From assembly GCA_945957575.1 (NCBI GenBank), contig CAMFLW010000021.1:1-35281 (forward strand): a stretch of 35,281 bases of DNA. Direction: 5' to 3'. Within the stretch, counting starts at the first letter, position 1, and the number at the start of each line of letters is the position of its first letter. The position numbers were made by a program, and so were the translations under genes. The stretch comes from an uncultured Aeromonas sp. (GTDB lineage Bacteria; Pseudomonadota; Gammaproteobacteria; Enterobacterales; Aeromonadaceae). The notes beneath the pieces were generated by a model. It did no database searches. It was not told where the DNA came from and was given only the letters and a program-made list of their open reading frames with translations. Shown in pieces: positions 16,373 through 24,253 of the stretch.

Positions 16373-16732
16373 TTACTCGTTGTTGCCGCCGCCCTGATTG
16401 TCGTCATAACGACCCGGCGCACCGTGGGGGCGCGGCGCCATGGAGACACGCGGCTTGCGAGCACGCTGGATATTCACCTGCGGACGGCCGGTGTGCATGG
16501 CGATGGTGGAGATCTTGGCCTTGTAGACCAGCTGCTGGTTACCATGAGCATCGGTCAGCAGCACGCTGTACTGGTCGAACCCGCTGATGGTGCCTTCCAG
16601 CTTGATGCCGCTCACCAGAAAAATAGCGACCTGACTGCGGTTCTTGCGCAACCAGTTGAGGGCAGAATCTTGCCCGTTCCCGAGGGAGAAGGCTTGCTCA
16701 ATCGTGGAGTAGCTTGGGGATTCAGTTGTCAT
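16373..16732 (-). CDS. Divergent second Hfq-like (Sm-fold) RNA-binding protein
   Basis: A 119-residue protein whose residues about 20-85 align with Hfq. Sm1 reads VAIFLVSGIKLEGTISGFDQYSVLL, the counterpart of Hfq [25 protein letters not shown] (written here in two named blocks: FLVSGIKLEG and GFDQYSVLL). Q21 and D22 match Hfq Q8 and D9, and R29, K30 and R32 match the basic rim. Sm2 reads VYKA (Y70, K71, A72) where Hfq has YKH, so the proximal-pore histidine is missing. Y25 is replaced by F38 and F42 by Y55. There is a 13-residue N-terminal extension, a two-residue insertion before Sm2 and a tail with several Arg and Gly residues. The usual hfq lies next to miaA in this group, so this is probably an extra copy. 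It is monocistronic. Confidence 0.85.
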   Translation of the reverse strand: MTTESPSYSTIEQAFSLGNGQDSALNWLRKNRSQVAIFLVSGIKLEGTISGFDQYSVLLTDAHGNQQLVYKAKISTIAMHTGRPQVNIQRARKPRVSMAPRPHGAPGRYDDNQGGGNNE

Positions 16733-16908
16733 AAATTATTGTCCCGCGGAAAAAAAGTGGCGTTTGATTGTGCTAAATGGGCACTGGCTTGTCAAAGTCA
16801 TTCTCACTCCCGCCAGCAATAGCGGCCTCCGGGGGCTGGTCGCTGACCAGCACAACTGCGATAATCGCCAGCTCTGGCTCTACCACGGGCCTTATCTGGG
16901 GTTTTATC

Positions 16909-18180
16909 TTGCATCCGGTTTCACACCAACACCACACCACCTATGTCCATGATGCCACTGCCTGCGAAGAGTGTGACCTGCTGATACCGGCCACACCGCT
17001 CGAGGTGGGACAGGCCAGCTGCTGCCCCCGTTGCGGACACACCTTGAGTCGCCACCTGCCACAGCAGGAGTTGCAGCCGATCTCCTACGGGTTCGCGGCA
17101 CTTATCATGTTCGTGCTCGCCAATGCCTTTACCTTTATGTCCTTCTCGGCCAAAGGGGTGGGCCAGGAGATGACCTTTTTGCAGAGCATCACCACCCTGG
17201 TGGATGAGGGCTATCTGTTTCTCGGCGCGGTGCTGAGCCTGACCCTGATCGGCCTGCCGCTGGTCTATATGGGCTCCATCATGCTGGTGCTGTGGCGGGT
17301 CGATAAAGATCTGCACAGCAATGCCCTGCGCTCCCTCGGCCGTCTGCTCTGCCGGATCAAACCCTGGCTGATGGTGGATGTCTTTCTGGTGGGGGTGCTC
17401 ATCTCGCTGGTCAAGCTGATGGGGATGGCCGACATCAAGATGGGGCTGTCATTCTGGGCTTTCGTCGGCTACACCGTGCTGCTCATCAAGATGATCTCCT
17501 CGCTGGATCAGATGTGGCTGTGGCAGCGGCTGTTCGGCCCGACCGAGGCGCGGGATATCGACCCGGAAGCGGGTGCGCTGGAATCAGGTCTGGTGGGCTG
17601 CCATATCTGTGGCGCCCTGAGCGAGGTGGGCAGCCACAGCTGCTCCCGCTGCGGCGGCAAGCTGCATGCGCGCAAGCCGGGCGGCCTGAACCGCACCTGG
17701 GCGCTGCTGTTTACCTCCGCCATTCTCTACATTCCGGCCAACGTCTATCCCATCATGGATACAGTGTTTCTCGGTGATGACAGCCCCTCCACCATCCTCG
17801 GCGGTGTAGTGCTGCTCTGGGCCATGGGCTCATACCCCATCGCGGCGGTGATCTTTTTCGCCAGCGTGGTGGTGCCGCTGGTGAAAATACTGGCGCTATT
17901 CTGGCTTTGCTATATGGTGCAGCGCGGCAATGTCACCTCCCCCCTCGGCAAGCTCAAACTCTATCGCATGACCGAATTTGTCGGACGCTGGTCGATGATC
18001 GACGTCTTCGTGGTGGCCATTCTGGCGGGCCTGATCCGGCTCGATAATCTGATGACCATCTATCCCGGCCCTGCGGCCGTCGCATTTGCAGGTGTGGTGC
18101 TGATCACCATGGTCGCCGCCATGAGTTTCGACTCCCGCCTGATCTGGGATTTACAACAAGGAGAACGCGAACGTGAGTGA
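16909..18180 (+). CDS. pqiA: PqiA, membrane subunit of the Pqi lipid-transport system
   Basis: A multi-spanning inner-membrane protein of about 423 residues (E. coli 417). Two cysteine-rich zinc-ribbon-like motifs (CEECDLLIP followed by CCPRCGHTL, and GCHICGAL followed by CSRCGGKL) each precede a block of about four membrane segments, the typical PqiA duplication. Strong family motifs are LVKLMGMADIKMGLSFW, YIPANVYPIMD and VEFVGRWSMIDVF-like EFVGRWSMIDVFVV. The frame is open back to an ATG at 16777, but that adds 44 residues with no match to the family. A TTG at 16909 with GGGG eight bases upstream gives the expected length and was chosen. It overlaps pqiB by eight bases. Confidence 0.85.
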   Translation: MHPVSHQHHTTYVHDATACEECDLLIPATPLEVGQASCCPRCGHTLSRHLPQQELQPISYGFAALIMFVLANAFTFMSFSAKGVGQEMTFLQSITTLVDEGYLFLGAVLSLTLIGLPLVYMGSIMLVLWRVDKDLHSNALRSLGRLLCRIKPWLMVDVFLVGVLISLVKLMGMADIKMGLSFWAFVGYTVLLIKMISSLDQMWLWQRLFGPTEARDIDPEAGALESGLVGCHICGALSEVGSHSCSRCGGKLHARKPGGLNRTWALLFTSAILYIPANVYPIMDTVFLGDDSPSTILGGVVLLWAMGSYPIAAVIFFASVVVPLVKILALFWLCYMVQRGNVTSPLGKLKLYRMTEFVGRWSMIDVFVVAILAGLIRLDNLMTIYPGPAAVAFAGVVLITMVAAMSFDSRLIWDLQQGERERE

Positions 18181-19822
18181 GCGTAAAAAAAGGTGGAAAC
18201 CGGGCTCTGACTTTCTGAGCTCTGCTGCCGCAATCTGGATGGTGCCCCTGCTGGCGCTGTTCATCGGTCTCTGGATGCTGTTCCAGCACTGGTACTCCCA
18301 GGGCCCCAGTTTCACCCTGACAGTCGCCACTGCCGAGGGCATAGTCGCCGGCAAGACGGTGATCCGCTCCCGCGAAGTGGACGTCGGCCGTATCGAGGCC
18401 GTCGAGCTGAGCGATGACTACAGCCATGCGGTGCTGAAAGGACGGCTGACCAATGCTGCCTCCGGCATGCTGCGCGGTGACAGCCAGTTCTGGGTGGTCA
18501 AGCCCAGAGTGGGCCGTGAAGGGGTATCGGGTCTGAGCACCCTGCTCTCCGGCGCCTATATCGAGCTCGCCCCCGGCAAGAAAGGTCGGGCGCGGGATGA
18601 ATACGCCATGCTCGACAAACCGCCGCTCGCCTCCCTCGATGCCAAGGGGCTGCGTCTCACCCTCAGCAGCCGCGACACCCGCGCGCTGGGGGAAGGCTCC
18701 CCCATCAACTATCAGGGCTTCACCATAGGTCAGGTGGAAGAGGCAAAGTTCCTGCCGGAAAAGAGCGAGATGCAGTATCAAATCTTCATCCACGCCCCCT
18801 ATGACATTCTGGTGAGCAGCAACTCCCGCTTCTGGATGACCCCGGGCTTCGAGGTCTCCATGAGCAGCGAGGGGATGAAGGTGAAGATGGATTCGCTGGA
18901 GAGCCTGCTCGACGGTGGCATTACCATGGGCCTGCCGCCCGGCTGGACACCTGGCGATCCGGTCAAGCAGATGGAAGGGTTCACCCTGTTCCAGGATGAG
19001 GCGAGCGTGCTGGCCGGTAGTCTGGATCAGTTCATTGACTACGTCTTCCTGTTCGAAGACAACGTGGGTGGCCTGCACCCGGGCGCGGCCGTCGAATACC
19101 GCGGGATCCGGGTCGGTACCGTCATCTCAGCTCCTTACCTCATCGAGGACAAGGGCGTGCAGATCTTCAAGAACCGCCAGATCCCGGTGCTGGCCCGCAT
19201 CGAAGTGCAGCGCCTCTCTCACCGTTATAGCAAGGCGGAGAAGGATCAGTGGCGCGCCTTGTTCGGCAAGCAGTTCAAGGAGGGGTTGCGCGCCAGCCTC
19301 AAGACCGCGAACCTGCTGACCGGTGGCAAGATCATCGATCTCAACTTCTATCCCGAGGCACCGCGCTTCGAGCAGGCCAAGCTGGCCGGTTATCAGCTCT
19401 TCCCCACCGTGCAGGGTGGGCTGGATCAGATCGAGCGCAAGGTGAACCTCATCCTCGACAAGTTTGTCGACATGGATATGGCGAGCACTCTGACCAAGGT
19501 CAACGGGTCACTCACCACCCTGGATGGCACCCTGAAAAACATCAGTGCAGTCAGCGCCAACCTGAACAAGCTTACCGCCAAGGATTCCACCCAGCAGTTG
19601 CCCGCCTCCCTCAACGAGAGCCTCAAGCAGTTGCAGGAGACCTTGCAGACCTATGATGCCCAGTCCCAGACCAATCAGGATCTGCGTCAATCGGTGCAGA
19701 CCCTCAATCAGTTGATGCGCGAGCTGCAACCGCTGGTGCACTCCCTCAACGAGCAGCCCAGCTCGCTGATCTTCGATCGTGCGCATCCATCGGACCCCGA
19801 GCCCAAGCGAGGAAAACAATGA
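18173..19822 (+). CDS. pqiB: PqiB, MCE-domain protein of the Pqi system
   Basis: A 549-residue protein with one N-terminal membrane anchor (about 20-39) and three MCE domains (about 43-135, 160-255 and 285-395), followed by a long helical tail (about 420-535). E. coli PqiB (546 residues) forms a hexameric syringe-like tunnel across the periplasm that connects the inner membrane PqiA to the outer membrane PqiC and moves lipids. Typical MCE sequence is seen in GKTVIRSREVDVGRIE, INYQGFTIGQVEEAKF and VEYRGIRVGTVISAPY. Three MCE domains separate it from YebT/LetB, which has seven. The start is a GTG with AGGAG ten bases upstream, overlapping the end of pqiA. Confidence 0.93.
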   Translation: MSERKKRWKPGSDFLSSAAAIWMVPLLALFIGLWMLFQHWYSQGPSFTLTVATAEGIVAGKTVIRSREVDVGRIEAVELSDDYSHAVLKGRLTNAASGMLRGDSQFWVVKPRVGREGVSGLSTLLSGAYIELAPGKKGRARDEYAMLDKPPLASLDAKGLRLTLSSRDTRALGEGSPINYQGFTIGQVEEAKFLPEKSEMQYQIFIHAPYDILVSSNSRFWMTPGFEVSMSSEGMKVKMDSLESLLDGGITMGLPPGWTPGDPVKQMEGFTLFQDEASVLAGSLDQFIDYVFLFEDNVGGLHPGAAVEYRGIRVGTVISAPYLIEDKGVQIFKNRQIPVLARIEVQRLSHRYSKAEKDQWRALFGKQFKEGLRASLKTANLLTGGKIIDLNFYPEAPRFEQAKLAGYQLFPTVQGGLDQIERKVNLILDKFVDMDMASTLTKVNGSLTTLDGTLKNISAVSANLNKLTAKDSTQQLPASLNESLKQLQETLQTYDAQSQTNQDLRQSVQTLNQLMRELQPLVHSLNEQPSSLIFDRAHPSDPEPKRGKQ

Positions 19823-20388
19823 AAAAAGAGATCCTGACGCTGGCCCTGCTGGGCCTGCTGGCGGGTTGCAGCAGCCAGCCAAGCCTGCACTACTACTCGC
19901 TTGATGCCGACAGCCAGCAACCCGTGACGGCCCCGGCCCAACCGCAGCACCAGCTGGTGCTGCGCCCGGTGGCGCTGGCCAGCCAGCTCGACCGGATCAG
20001 TCTGGTCTATCAACTGGAAGGGCAAGAGCTGCACTTCACCGAGTACCATCGCTGGGCCGGTGCGCTGGACGATCAGCTCAACCAGCTCACCCTCAACGGC
20101 CTCTCCACCCGCCTGCCGGGCTGGGTGGTACGGCAGGATGGTGCCCGCAAGGGGCCGGTGCTGACGATTCTGGTGGAGCGCTTTCAGGGTCGTCATGACG
20201 GCAGCGCCGTGCTGAGCGGTCGCTGGCGCCTGCTGGCGGAAGATGGCACCGTGCTGCGCGATGCCCCCTTCCGTCAGGAGCGGGTACTGCCGGCCGATGG
20301 CTACAACGCGCTGGTGAACGAACTGGGTCTGGGTTGGCAACAGCTGCTCGACCAGATCGCCGCCGAGGTACGCCAGAGTTCCCGCTAA
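19819..20388 (+). CDS. pqiC: PqiC outer-membrane lipoprotein
   Basis: A 189-residue lipoprotein. The signal peptide ends in a lipobox, LLAGC, with the lipidated cysteine at 17. The mature start is SSQPSLHYYSLD, which fits the ABC-type transport auxiliary/PqiC family (YmbA). S18 after the cysteine favours outer-membrane sorting. It closes the pqiABC operon: its ATG overlaps the pqiB stop in ATGA. In E. coli it docks the PqiB tunnel at the outer membrane. Confidence 0.9.
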   Translation: MKKEILTLALLGLLAGCSSQPSLHYYSLDADSQQPVTAPAQPQHQLVLRPVALASQLDRISLVYQLEGQELHFTEYHRWAGALDDQLNQLTLNGLSTRLPGWVVRQDGARKGPVLTILVERFQGRHDGSAVLSGRWRLLAEDGTVLRDAPFRQERVLPADGYNALVNELGLGWQQLLDQIAAEVRQSSR

Positions 20389-20849
20389 CCGGCTATCCCC
20401 CGATTGCAGAGAAAAAAACGATGCAAGCTGGCATCATGCTGATCAGTGAGGGAGCTCTGACCGCGCCTTCTGATATATGAAACTCCGAAATCTGTCGCCA
20501 GGTCTCGGATTAATATGATGATCAGTCAGACCCACAGCTCGGCAGGCCATGCTTGCCGGGCTGTTTCTTTTCTACTTCAGGAGTGCCTGCCGTATTGTGA
20601 AGGAGGCTTGGTGCTGCGCCACTCATGAGCGGCAAGAGCTGGTTGTCGGGTGACCTGGCGATATGCTGCTACACACCGGCTTTTGCGGCGTTCAGATAAT
20701 GATGACAACCGGTCTCACTGATTGAGGCTAAAGCTGACATAAAGAACACTCTGCTATCCCCGTGTACAAGATCAGTACAGTTCAAAATAACGGTTGGTCA
20801 TGGGTAATCAGGTAGATTGTTATGAGTGGGCTCTCAATGCCAATGGAGG
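20389..20849. other. 460-bp gene-free stretch between convergent pqiC and ahyI
   Basis: It contains repeat copy B (20521-20584) and otherwise no convincing gene. Short dyads such as TGTAC/GTACA near 20763-20779 are present. No T-tract terminator for ahyI is visible, apart from the repeat, which points the other way. Confidence 0.6.
20521..20584 (+). repeat. Dispersed 64-bp terminator-like repeat, copy B
   Basis: This is the second copy of the sequence at 9371-9434, in the same orientation. Its hairpin is more regular: CAGCTCGGCAGG pairs with CTTGCCGGGCTG over 12 positions with two wobbles and a 5-base loop, then TTTCTTTTCT. It could end the pqiABC transcript about 150 bases after pqiC. Confidence 0.7.
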
Positions 20850-21470
20850 TCATTGCAGTGGAGTGGGGTTGGTTTGATAGTGGCCCTGCAGAGGTTGGTA
20901 GACCGCCTGCGCGAAGCGCTCATCCAGATGAAAGCGGATGCCAACGCCACGAACTGCGCCGAGATCTACAGCTTGACGATGACCCAGACGCGCCACTGGT
21001 ATTCCTAGTCGATGGAAAATGCGCTCTACCGGCAAGCTGACAACAGCAACCAGTTCCCTGATCCCGTGTGCATGGGCGAAGGCATAGACTTCGCGAAAGA
21101 TGACACAGGTGAGCTCGCTAACGCCGTTAGGCATTCGCGGAGCGCGGCTGGCATCGATGGCGAGGCGGCTAAGTTCCCAGATATCGGGGGTGCGAGGTGC
21201 ATTTTCGCCGGCAAGGGCGGTGGGGAAGAGTGTGGGCATCATGTAGGCATCGGCGCAGTTGAGCAGGCGGATACAGCCACAGAGCCCTTGGTTGTCCTCG
21301 ATAAGCACCCAGCGGGTCTCTGGCGTGTCAAAGTGGTCGTGCTCAAGTCCCCGATGGGACTCGACATCCCAACCTAGTCGATCGGAAAAAATGCGATTTC
21401 GAAAGCGATAGAGTTCAATTTCCACCTCATTTCGTGGATGCTCTCTCAACTTTCCTTTAAAAACCAACAT
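20850..21470 (-). CDS. ahyI: AhyI, N-acyl-homoserine lactone synthase
   Basis: A 206-residue LuxI-family synthase that joins S-adenosylmethionine and an acyl-ACP to make an acyl-homoserine lactone (in Aeromonas mainly C4-HSL). The conserved residues R24, F28, W34, D45, D48, R68, E99 and R102 are all present, along with the ELVAVVSLPVERIF-type C-terminal block. It is clearly AhyI/AsaI-like but differs from the A. hydrophila protein I remember at many positions, so the strain may be another Aeromonas species. The ATG has a GAGGG six bases upstream. It is transcribed divergently from ahyR with only 62 bases between start codons. Confidence 0.95.
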   Translation of the reverse strand: MLVFKGKLREHPRNEVEIELYRFRNRIFSDRLGWDVESHRGLEHDHFDTPETRWVLIEDNQGLCGCIRLLNCADAYMMPTLFPTALAGENAPRTPDIWELSRLAIDASRAPRMPNGVSELTCVIFREVYAFAHAHGIRELVAVVSLPVERIFHRLGIPVARLGHRQAVDLGAVRGVGIRFHLDERFAQAVYQPLQGHYQTNPTPLQ

Positions 21471-21497
21471 TTTGGGCCCTCAATCTTACTATTCGCC

Positions 21498-21505
21498 ATT
21501 ATAAT
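21498..21505. promoter_or_regulatory. Shared palindromic -10 element of ahyI and ahyR
   Basis: ATTATAAT is its own reverse complement, so a perfect TATAAT can be read on both strands (21500-21505 plus, 21498-21503 minus). The distances to the two start codons (about 27 bases each) suit short leaders. Neither direction has a good -35, as expected for activator-dependent promoters. Confidence 0.5.
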
Positions 21506-21511
21506 CCCATG

Positions 21512-21538
21512 CTTGGCCAAGGGGGCTTTCATATGAAA
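21512..21538. promoter_or_regulatory. Two palindromes over the ahyR start
   Basis: CTTGGCCAAG (21512-21521) and TTTCATATGAAA (21527-21538) are perfect palindromes, the second covering the ahyR start codon. They lie where upstream activator sites for ahyI would be expected. Neither looks like a canonical lux box. Confidence 0.35.
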
Positions 21539-22309
21539 CGAGACCAACTGCTTGAGTATCTCGAACATTTCACTTCAGTGATGGATGGCAATCATCTGAC
21601 TGAGTTGATCGGTCGCTTCACGCTCGGAATGGGCTATGACTACTACCGCTTTGCACTGATCCTGCCGATGTCGATGCAACGGCCCAAGGTGGTGCTGTTC
21701 AATCACTGTCCTGACTCCTGGGTACAGGCTTATACCGAAAATAACATGCTGGCCTGTGATCCGGTGATCCAGCTGGCGCGCAAGCAGACCCTTCCTATCT
21801 ACTGGAATCGCCTCGATGAGCGAGCCAGTTTTCTGCAAGAGGGAAGCATGGATGTGATGGGGCTGGCAGCCGAGTTTGGGTTGCGCAACGGCATCTCCTT
21901 CCCGCTGCACGGTGCAGCCGGAGAGAACGGCATTCTCTCCTTCATTACCTCGGAACGCGCCTCGAGCGATCTGCTGCTGGACTCTTCGCCTATTCTTTCC
22001 TGGATGTCCAATTACATCTTCGAGGCTGCAATCCGGGTTGTGCGCCTGAAGGATTCAGATCAACAAGCGGCTTTGACGGATCGCGAGACCGAATGCTTGT
22101 TCTGGGCCAGTGAGGGGAAAACATCGGGAGAGATCGCCTGCATTTTGGGGATCTCCGAACGAACGGTGAATTATCACCTCAATCAGGTCACTCGTAAAAC
22201 CGGCTCCATGAATCGCTATCAGGCCATTGCCAAGGGGGTGGGGACCGGTTTGCTGCTGCCCAATCTGGAGCAGGTCGTGGTCACCAATTTTCCCAGAGTG
22301 CTTCCGTAG
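21533..22309 (+). CDS. ahyR: AhyR, LuxR-type quorum-sensing regulator
   Basis: A 258-residue LuxR-family activator that binds the AHL made by AhyI. The autoinducer domain has the conserved pocket residues W63, Y67, D76, P77 and W91 and runs to about 175. The C-terminal HTH (about 188-250) reads LTDRETECLFWASEGKTSGE then ILGISERTVNYHL. The protein is close to A. hydrophila AhyR (260 residues) along its length. An in-frame ATG at 21509 would add eight residues, but the homologous N-terminus MKRDQLLEYLEHF begins at 21533, and an AAGGGGG lies seven bases before it. Confidence 0.94.
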   Translation: MKRDQLLEYLEHFTSVMDGNHLTELIGRFTLGMGYDYYRFALILPMSMQRPKVVLFNHCPDSWVQAYTENNMLACDPVIQLARKQTLPIYWNRLDERASFLQEGSMDVMGLAAEFGLRNGISFPLHGAAGENGILSFITSERASSDLLLDSSPILSWMSNYIFEAAIRVVRLKDSDQQAALTDRETECLFWASEGKTSGEIACILGISERTVNYHLNQVTRKTGSMNRYQAIAKGVGTGLLLPNLEQVVVTNFPRVLP

Positions 22310-22310
22310 T

Positions 22311-22335
22311 CCGAGTTTGTATACTCGGTAGATTT
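22311..22335 (+). terminator. Weak terminator of ahyR
   Basis: A 6-bp stem (CCGAGT / ACTCGG, 6-base loop) starts two bases after the ahyR stop and is followed by TAGATTTT. Confidence 0.45.
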
Positions 22336-22465
22336 TCCTGCTGCTGTCTGAGCGCCACAATTGTCAGATCCGGTAATTGACAAGGGATTGAATATAAAAG
22401 CTTCATCATTAGCAAAATGAATAAACCAGTAAATCAATGAATTTCTAAGAGGGATCCGGACTCGC

Positions 22466-22471
22466 TATAGT
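22466..22471 (+). promoter_or_regulatory. Candidate -10 of argO
   Basis: TATAGT lies 33 bases before the argO ATG. No good -35 is found at 17 bases, which fits activation by ArgP. Confidence 0.4.
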
Positions 22472-22504
22472 GCCGTTCATTCATTACTTCGAACGGAACT
22501 TTCC

Positions 22505-23116
22505 ATGCTGCTGACCACGACCCTGCAAGGCTTTACCATAGGTCTTGCCATGATCATCCCCATCGGCGCCCAGAATGCCTTTGTACTGAGCAGGGGCATC
22601 CATCGTAATCATCATCTGCTGAGTGCCACACTCTGTAGTTTCTGCGACCTCATTCTGATCGCCATAGGGGTATTTGGCGGAGCCAATCTGCTGGCGGCCA
22701 GCCCGATTGGCATGCTGCTGCTCACCTGGGGCGGGGTGCTGTTTCTCGGCTGGTTTGGGGTTCGCTCCCTGCGCAGTGCCTGGCGTGGGCAGGAGGGCGG
22801 ACTGGCCGACGCTTCGCAACAGATGAGAGCCAGAAGTGTATTCGCCATGACGTTAGGGGTCACCCTGCTCAATCCCCATGTCTATCTCGATACCCTGATG
22901 CTGCTCGGCTCGCTTGGTAGTCAGGTGAGCGAGTCCCTGCGTCCAGCCTTTGCGGCTGGTGCCATGCTCGCCTCGCTGGTGTGGTTCTACTCGCTTGCGC
23001 TTGGAGCCGCCGCATTGGCGCCCTGGCTGGCGCGAGGAGGGGTACAACGGGGGATCGATCTGCTGGTCGGCATCATCATGCTGGGTCTGGCGGTCAAGCT
23101 GGCGTTTGGAAGCTAG
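22505..23116 (+). CDS. argO: Arginine exporter ArgO (LysE family)
   Basis: A 203-residue inner-membrane exporter of the LysE superfamily with about six hydrophobic segments. It matches E. coli ArgO in several places: GFTIGLAMIIPIGAQNAFVL near the N-terminus (the G-x-x-x-x-P-GPQNAF signature with GAQNAF here), a TWGGVLFLGWFG block, and TLLNPHVYLDTLMLLGSLG in the middle. It exports L-arginine and relieves its toxicity, normally under ArgP activation. Its regulator gene lies 12 kb upstream. It sits 195 bp after ahyR on the same strand but has its own probable promoter. Confidence 0.88.
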   Translation: MLLTTTLQGFTIGLAMIIPIGAQNAFVLSRGIHRNHHLLSATLCSFCDLILIAIGVFGGANLLAASPIGMLLLTWGGVLFLGWFGVRSLRSAWRGQEGGLADASQQMRARSVFAMTLGVTLLNPHVYLDTLMLLGSLGSQVSESLRPAFAAGAMLASLVWFYSLALGAAALAPWLARGGVQRGIDLLVGIIMLGLAVKLAFGS

Positions 23117-23630
23117 CTGCGGACAGGATGTATCAATGGTGATATCGACAACTCCTGCACATCCTGCTCGCCGGTACGAGCTGCAGACTGCACCCCGAGA
23201 CCTTGTCAGAGGCGTGACTCAGGGGGGATGTGGAGGCTTCCCGGTGACAACACGCTCTGTTGTTCCATGTCGGCTGGTCGTTGGCTGCCAGATCAGCTCA
23301 CGACTCCTATGCACTGCGTGCTGCCAAGCACTATGGTGAGATCCAGATTTGCGGTGGTAACAATTTTCATATGATGGCCTTTCGTGGTATCGACACCAGA
23401 TACCGTTTCGGTTCCGAAGGGGTTTAGCTTAGTGGTTTATCCCCTGTTCCGAGGCCGATGCGGCGCTGAAACATCCCCTGTACTGGCTGCACCCAATTGG
23501 GCAAGGTGGAGAATGGGATAAAAAGCCTCTCTGACCACAAGGGTGTTGCCGCCCTATGCTGGATACTTATCCAGTTATTCTTTATGCTATGAGCCAATTT
23601 ACGAATAGTTGTATTGGTGAGGAGAGAGCC
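23117..23630. other. 514-bp gap between argO and ruvA with a possible gene relic
   Basis: No complete gene is seen. In the frame from 23248 to the TAG at 23425-23427 there are 59 sense codons that read like real protein (AAKHYGEIQICGGNNFHMMA, then FRGIDTRYRFGSEGV), but without a good start or ribosome binding site. The upstream end is a TGA at 23245. A dyad CAGGATGT/ACATCCTG lies at 23124-23166. ruvC, which often precedes ruvA, is not here. Confidence 0.5.
23248..23427 (+). pseudogene. Possible C-terminal remnant of an unknown gene
   Basis: An open frame of 59 codons with protein-like composition and no plausible start. I do not recognise the family. It could be the truncated 3' end of a lost gene or chance. 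Confidence 0.25.
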
Positions 23631-24245
23631 GTGATTGGTCGCTTGAGAGGCATTGTCATTGAAAAGCAGCCCCCCGAGGTCCTGCTGGAAGTGGGCGGGG
23701 TTGGCTATGAGGTACAGATGCCGATGAGCTGCTTCTATGATTTGCCGGAGATCGGCAAGGAAGCGACCATCCATACTCACTTCGTGGTGCGGGAAGATGC
23801 CCAGCTGCTCTATGGTTTCAACCACAAACAGGAACGGGCGCTGTTCCGCGAGCTGATCAAGACCAATGGGGTTGGCCCCAAGCTGGCGCTGGCCATTCTC
23901 TCCGGCATGACCGCTACCCAGTTCGTGCTGAGTGTCGAACGCGAAGAGATAAGCTCCTTGGTCAAACTGCCGGGAGTCGGCAAGAAGACCGCCGAACGAC
24001 TGGTGGTGGAGATGAAGGATCGCCTCAAGGGGTGGGTCAGTCACGATCTGTTCTCGCCGGCCATGGTCACCTTGCCAGCCAGTGAGCCCGAATTGCGAGC
24101 GCCTGATGCGACCGAAGAGGCGGCCAGTGCGCTGGTGGCCCTTGGTTACAAGCCGCAGCAGGCGAGCCAGATTGTCAGCAAGATCGCCGTCGATGGGATG
24201 TCGGTGGAAGAGATCATCCGTGAATCTCTGCGTAGCCTGGTGTGA
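23631..24245 (+). CDS. ruvA: Holliday junction protein RuvA
   Basis: A 204-residue protein (E. coli 203) that binds four-way junctions as a tetramer and loads RuvB for branch migration. Seen are the OB-fold N-terminus [20 protein letters not shown], the acidic pin region, two helix-hairpin-helix motifs ([15 protein letters not shown] and [19 protein letters not shown]), and the C-terminal RuvB-binding domain (about 155-204, [14 protein letters not shown]). The GTG at 23631 was chosen because it gives the family N-terminus and has GAGGAG upstream; the frame is open 25 codons further. ruvB follows eight bases after the stop. Confidence 0.96.
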   Translation: MIGRLRGIVIEKQPPEVLLEVGGVGYEVQMPMSCFYDLPEIGKEATIHTHFVVREDAQLLYGFNHKQERALFRELIKTNGVGPKLALAILSGMTATQFVLSVEREEISSLVKLPGVGKKTAERLVVEMKDRLKGWVSHDLFSPAMVTLPASEPELRAPDATEEAASALVALGYKPQQASQIVSKIAVDGMSVEEIIRESLRSLV

Positions 24246-24253
24246 GGTAGTTG

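Noticed and set aside
20763..20779. TGTAC/GTACA dyad as a possible lux box
   Set aside because: Its spacer is about three bases longer than the lux box, and it lies downstream of ahyI with no promoter beside it.
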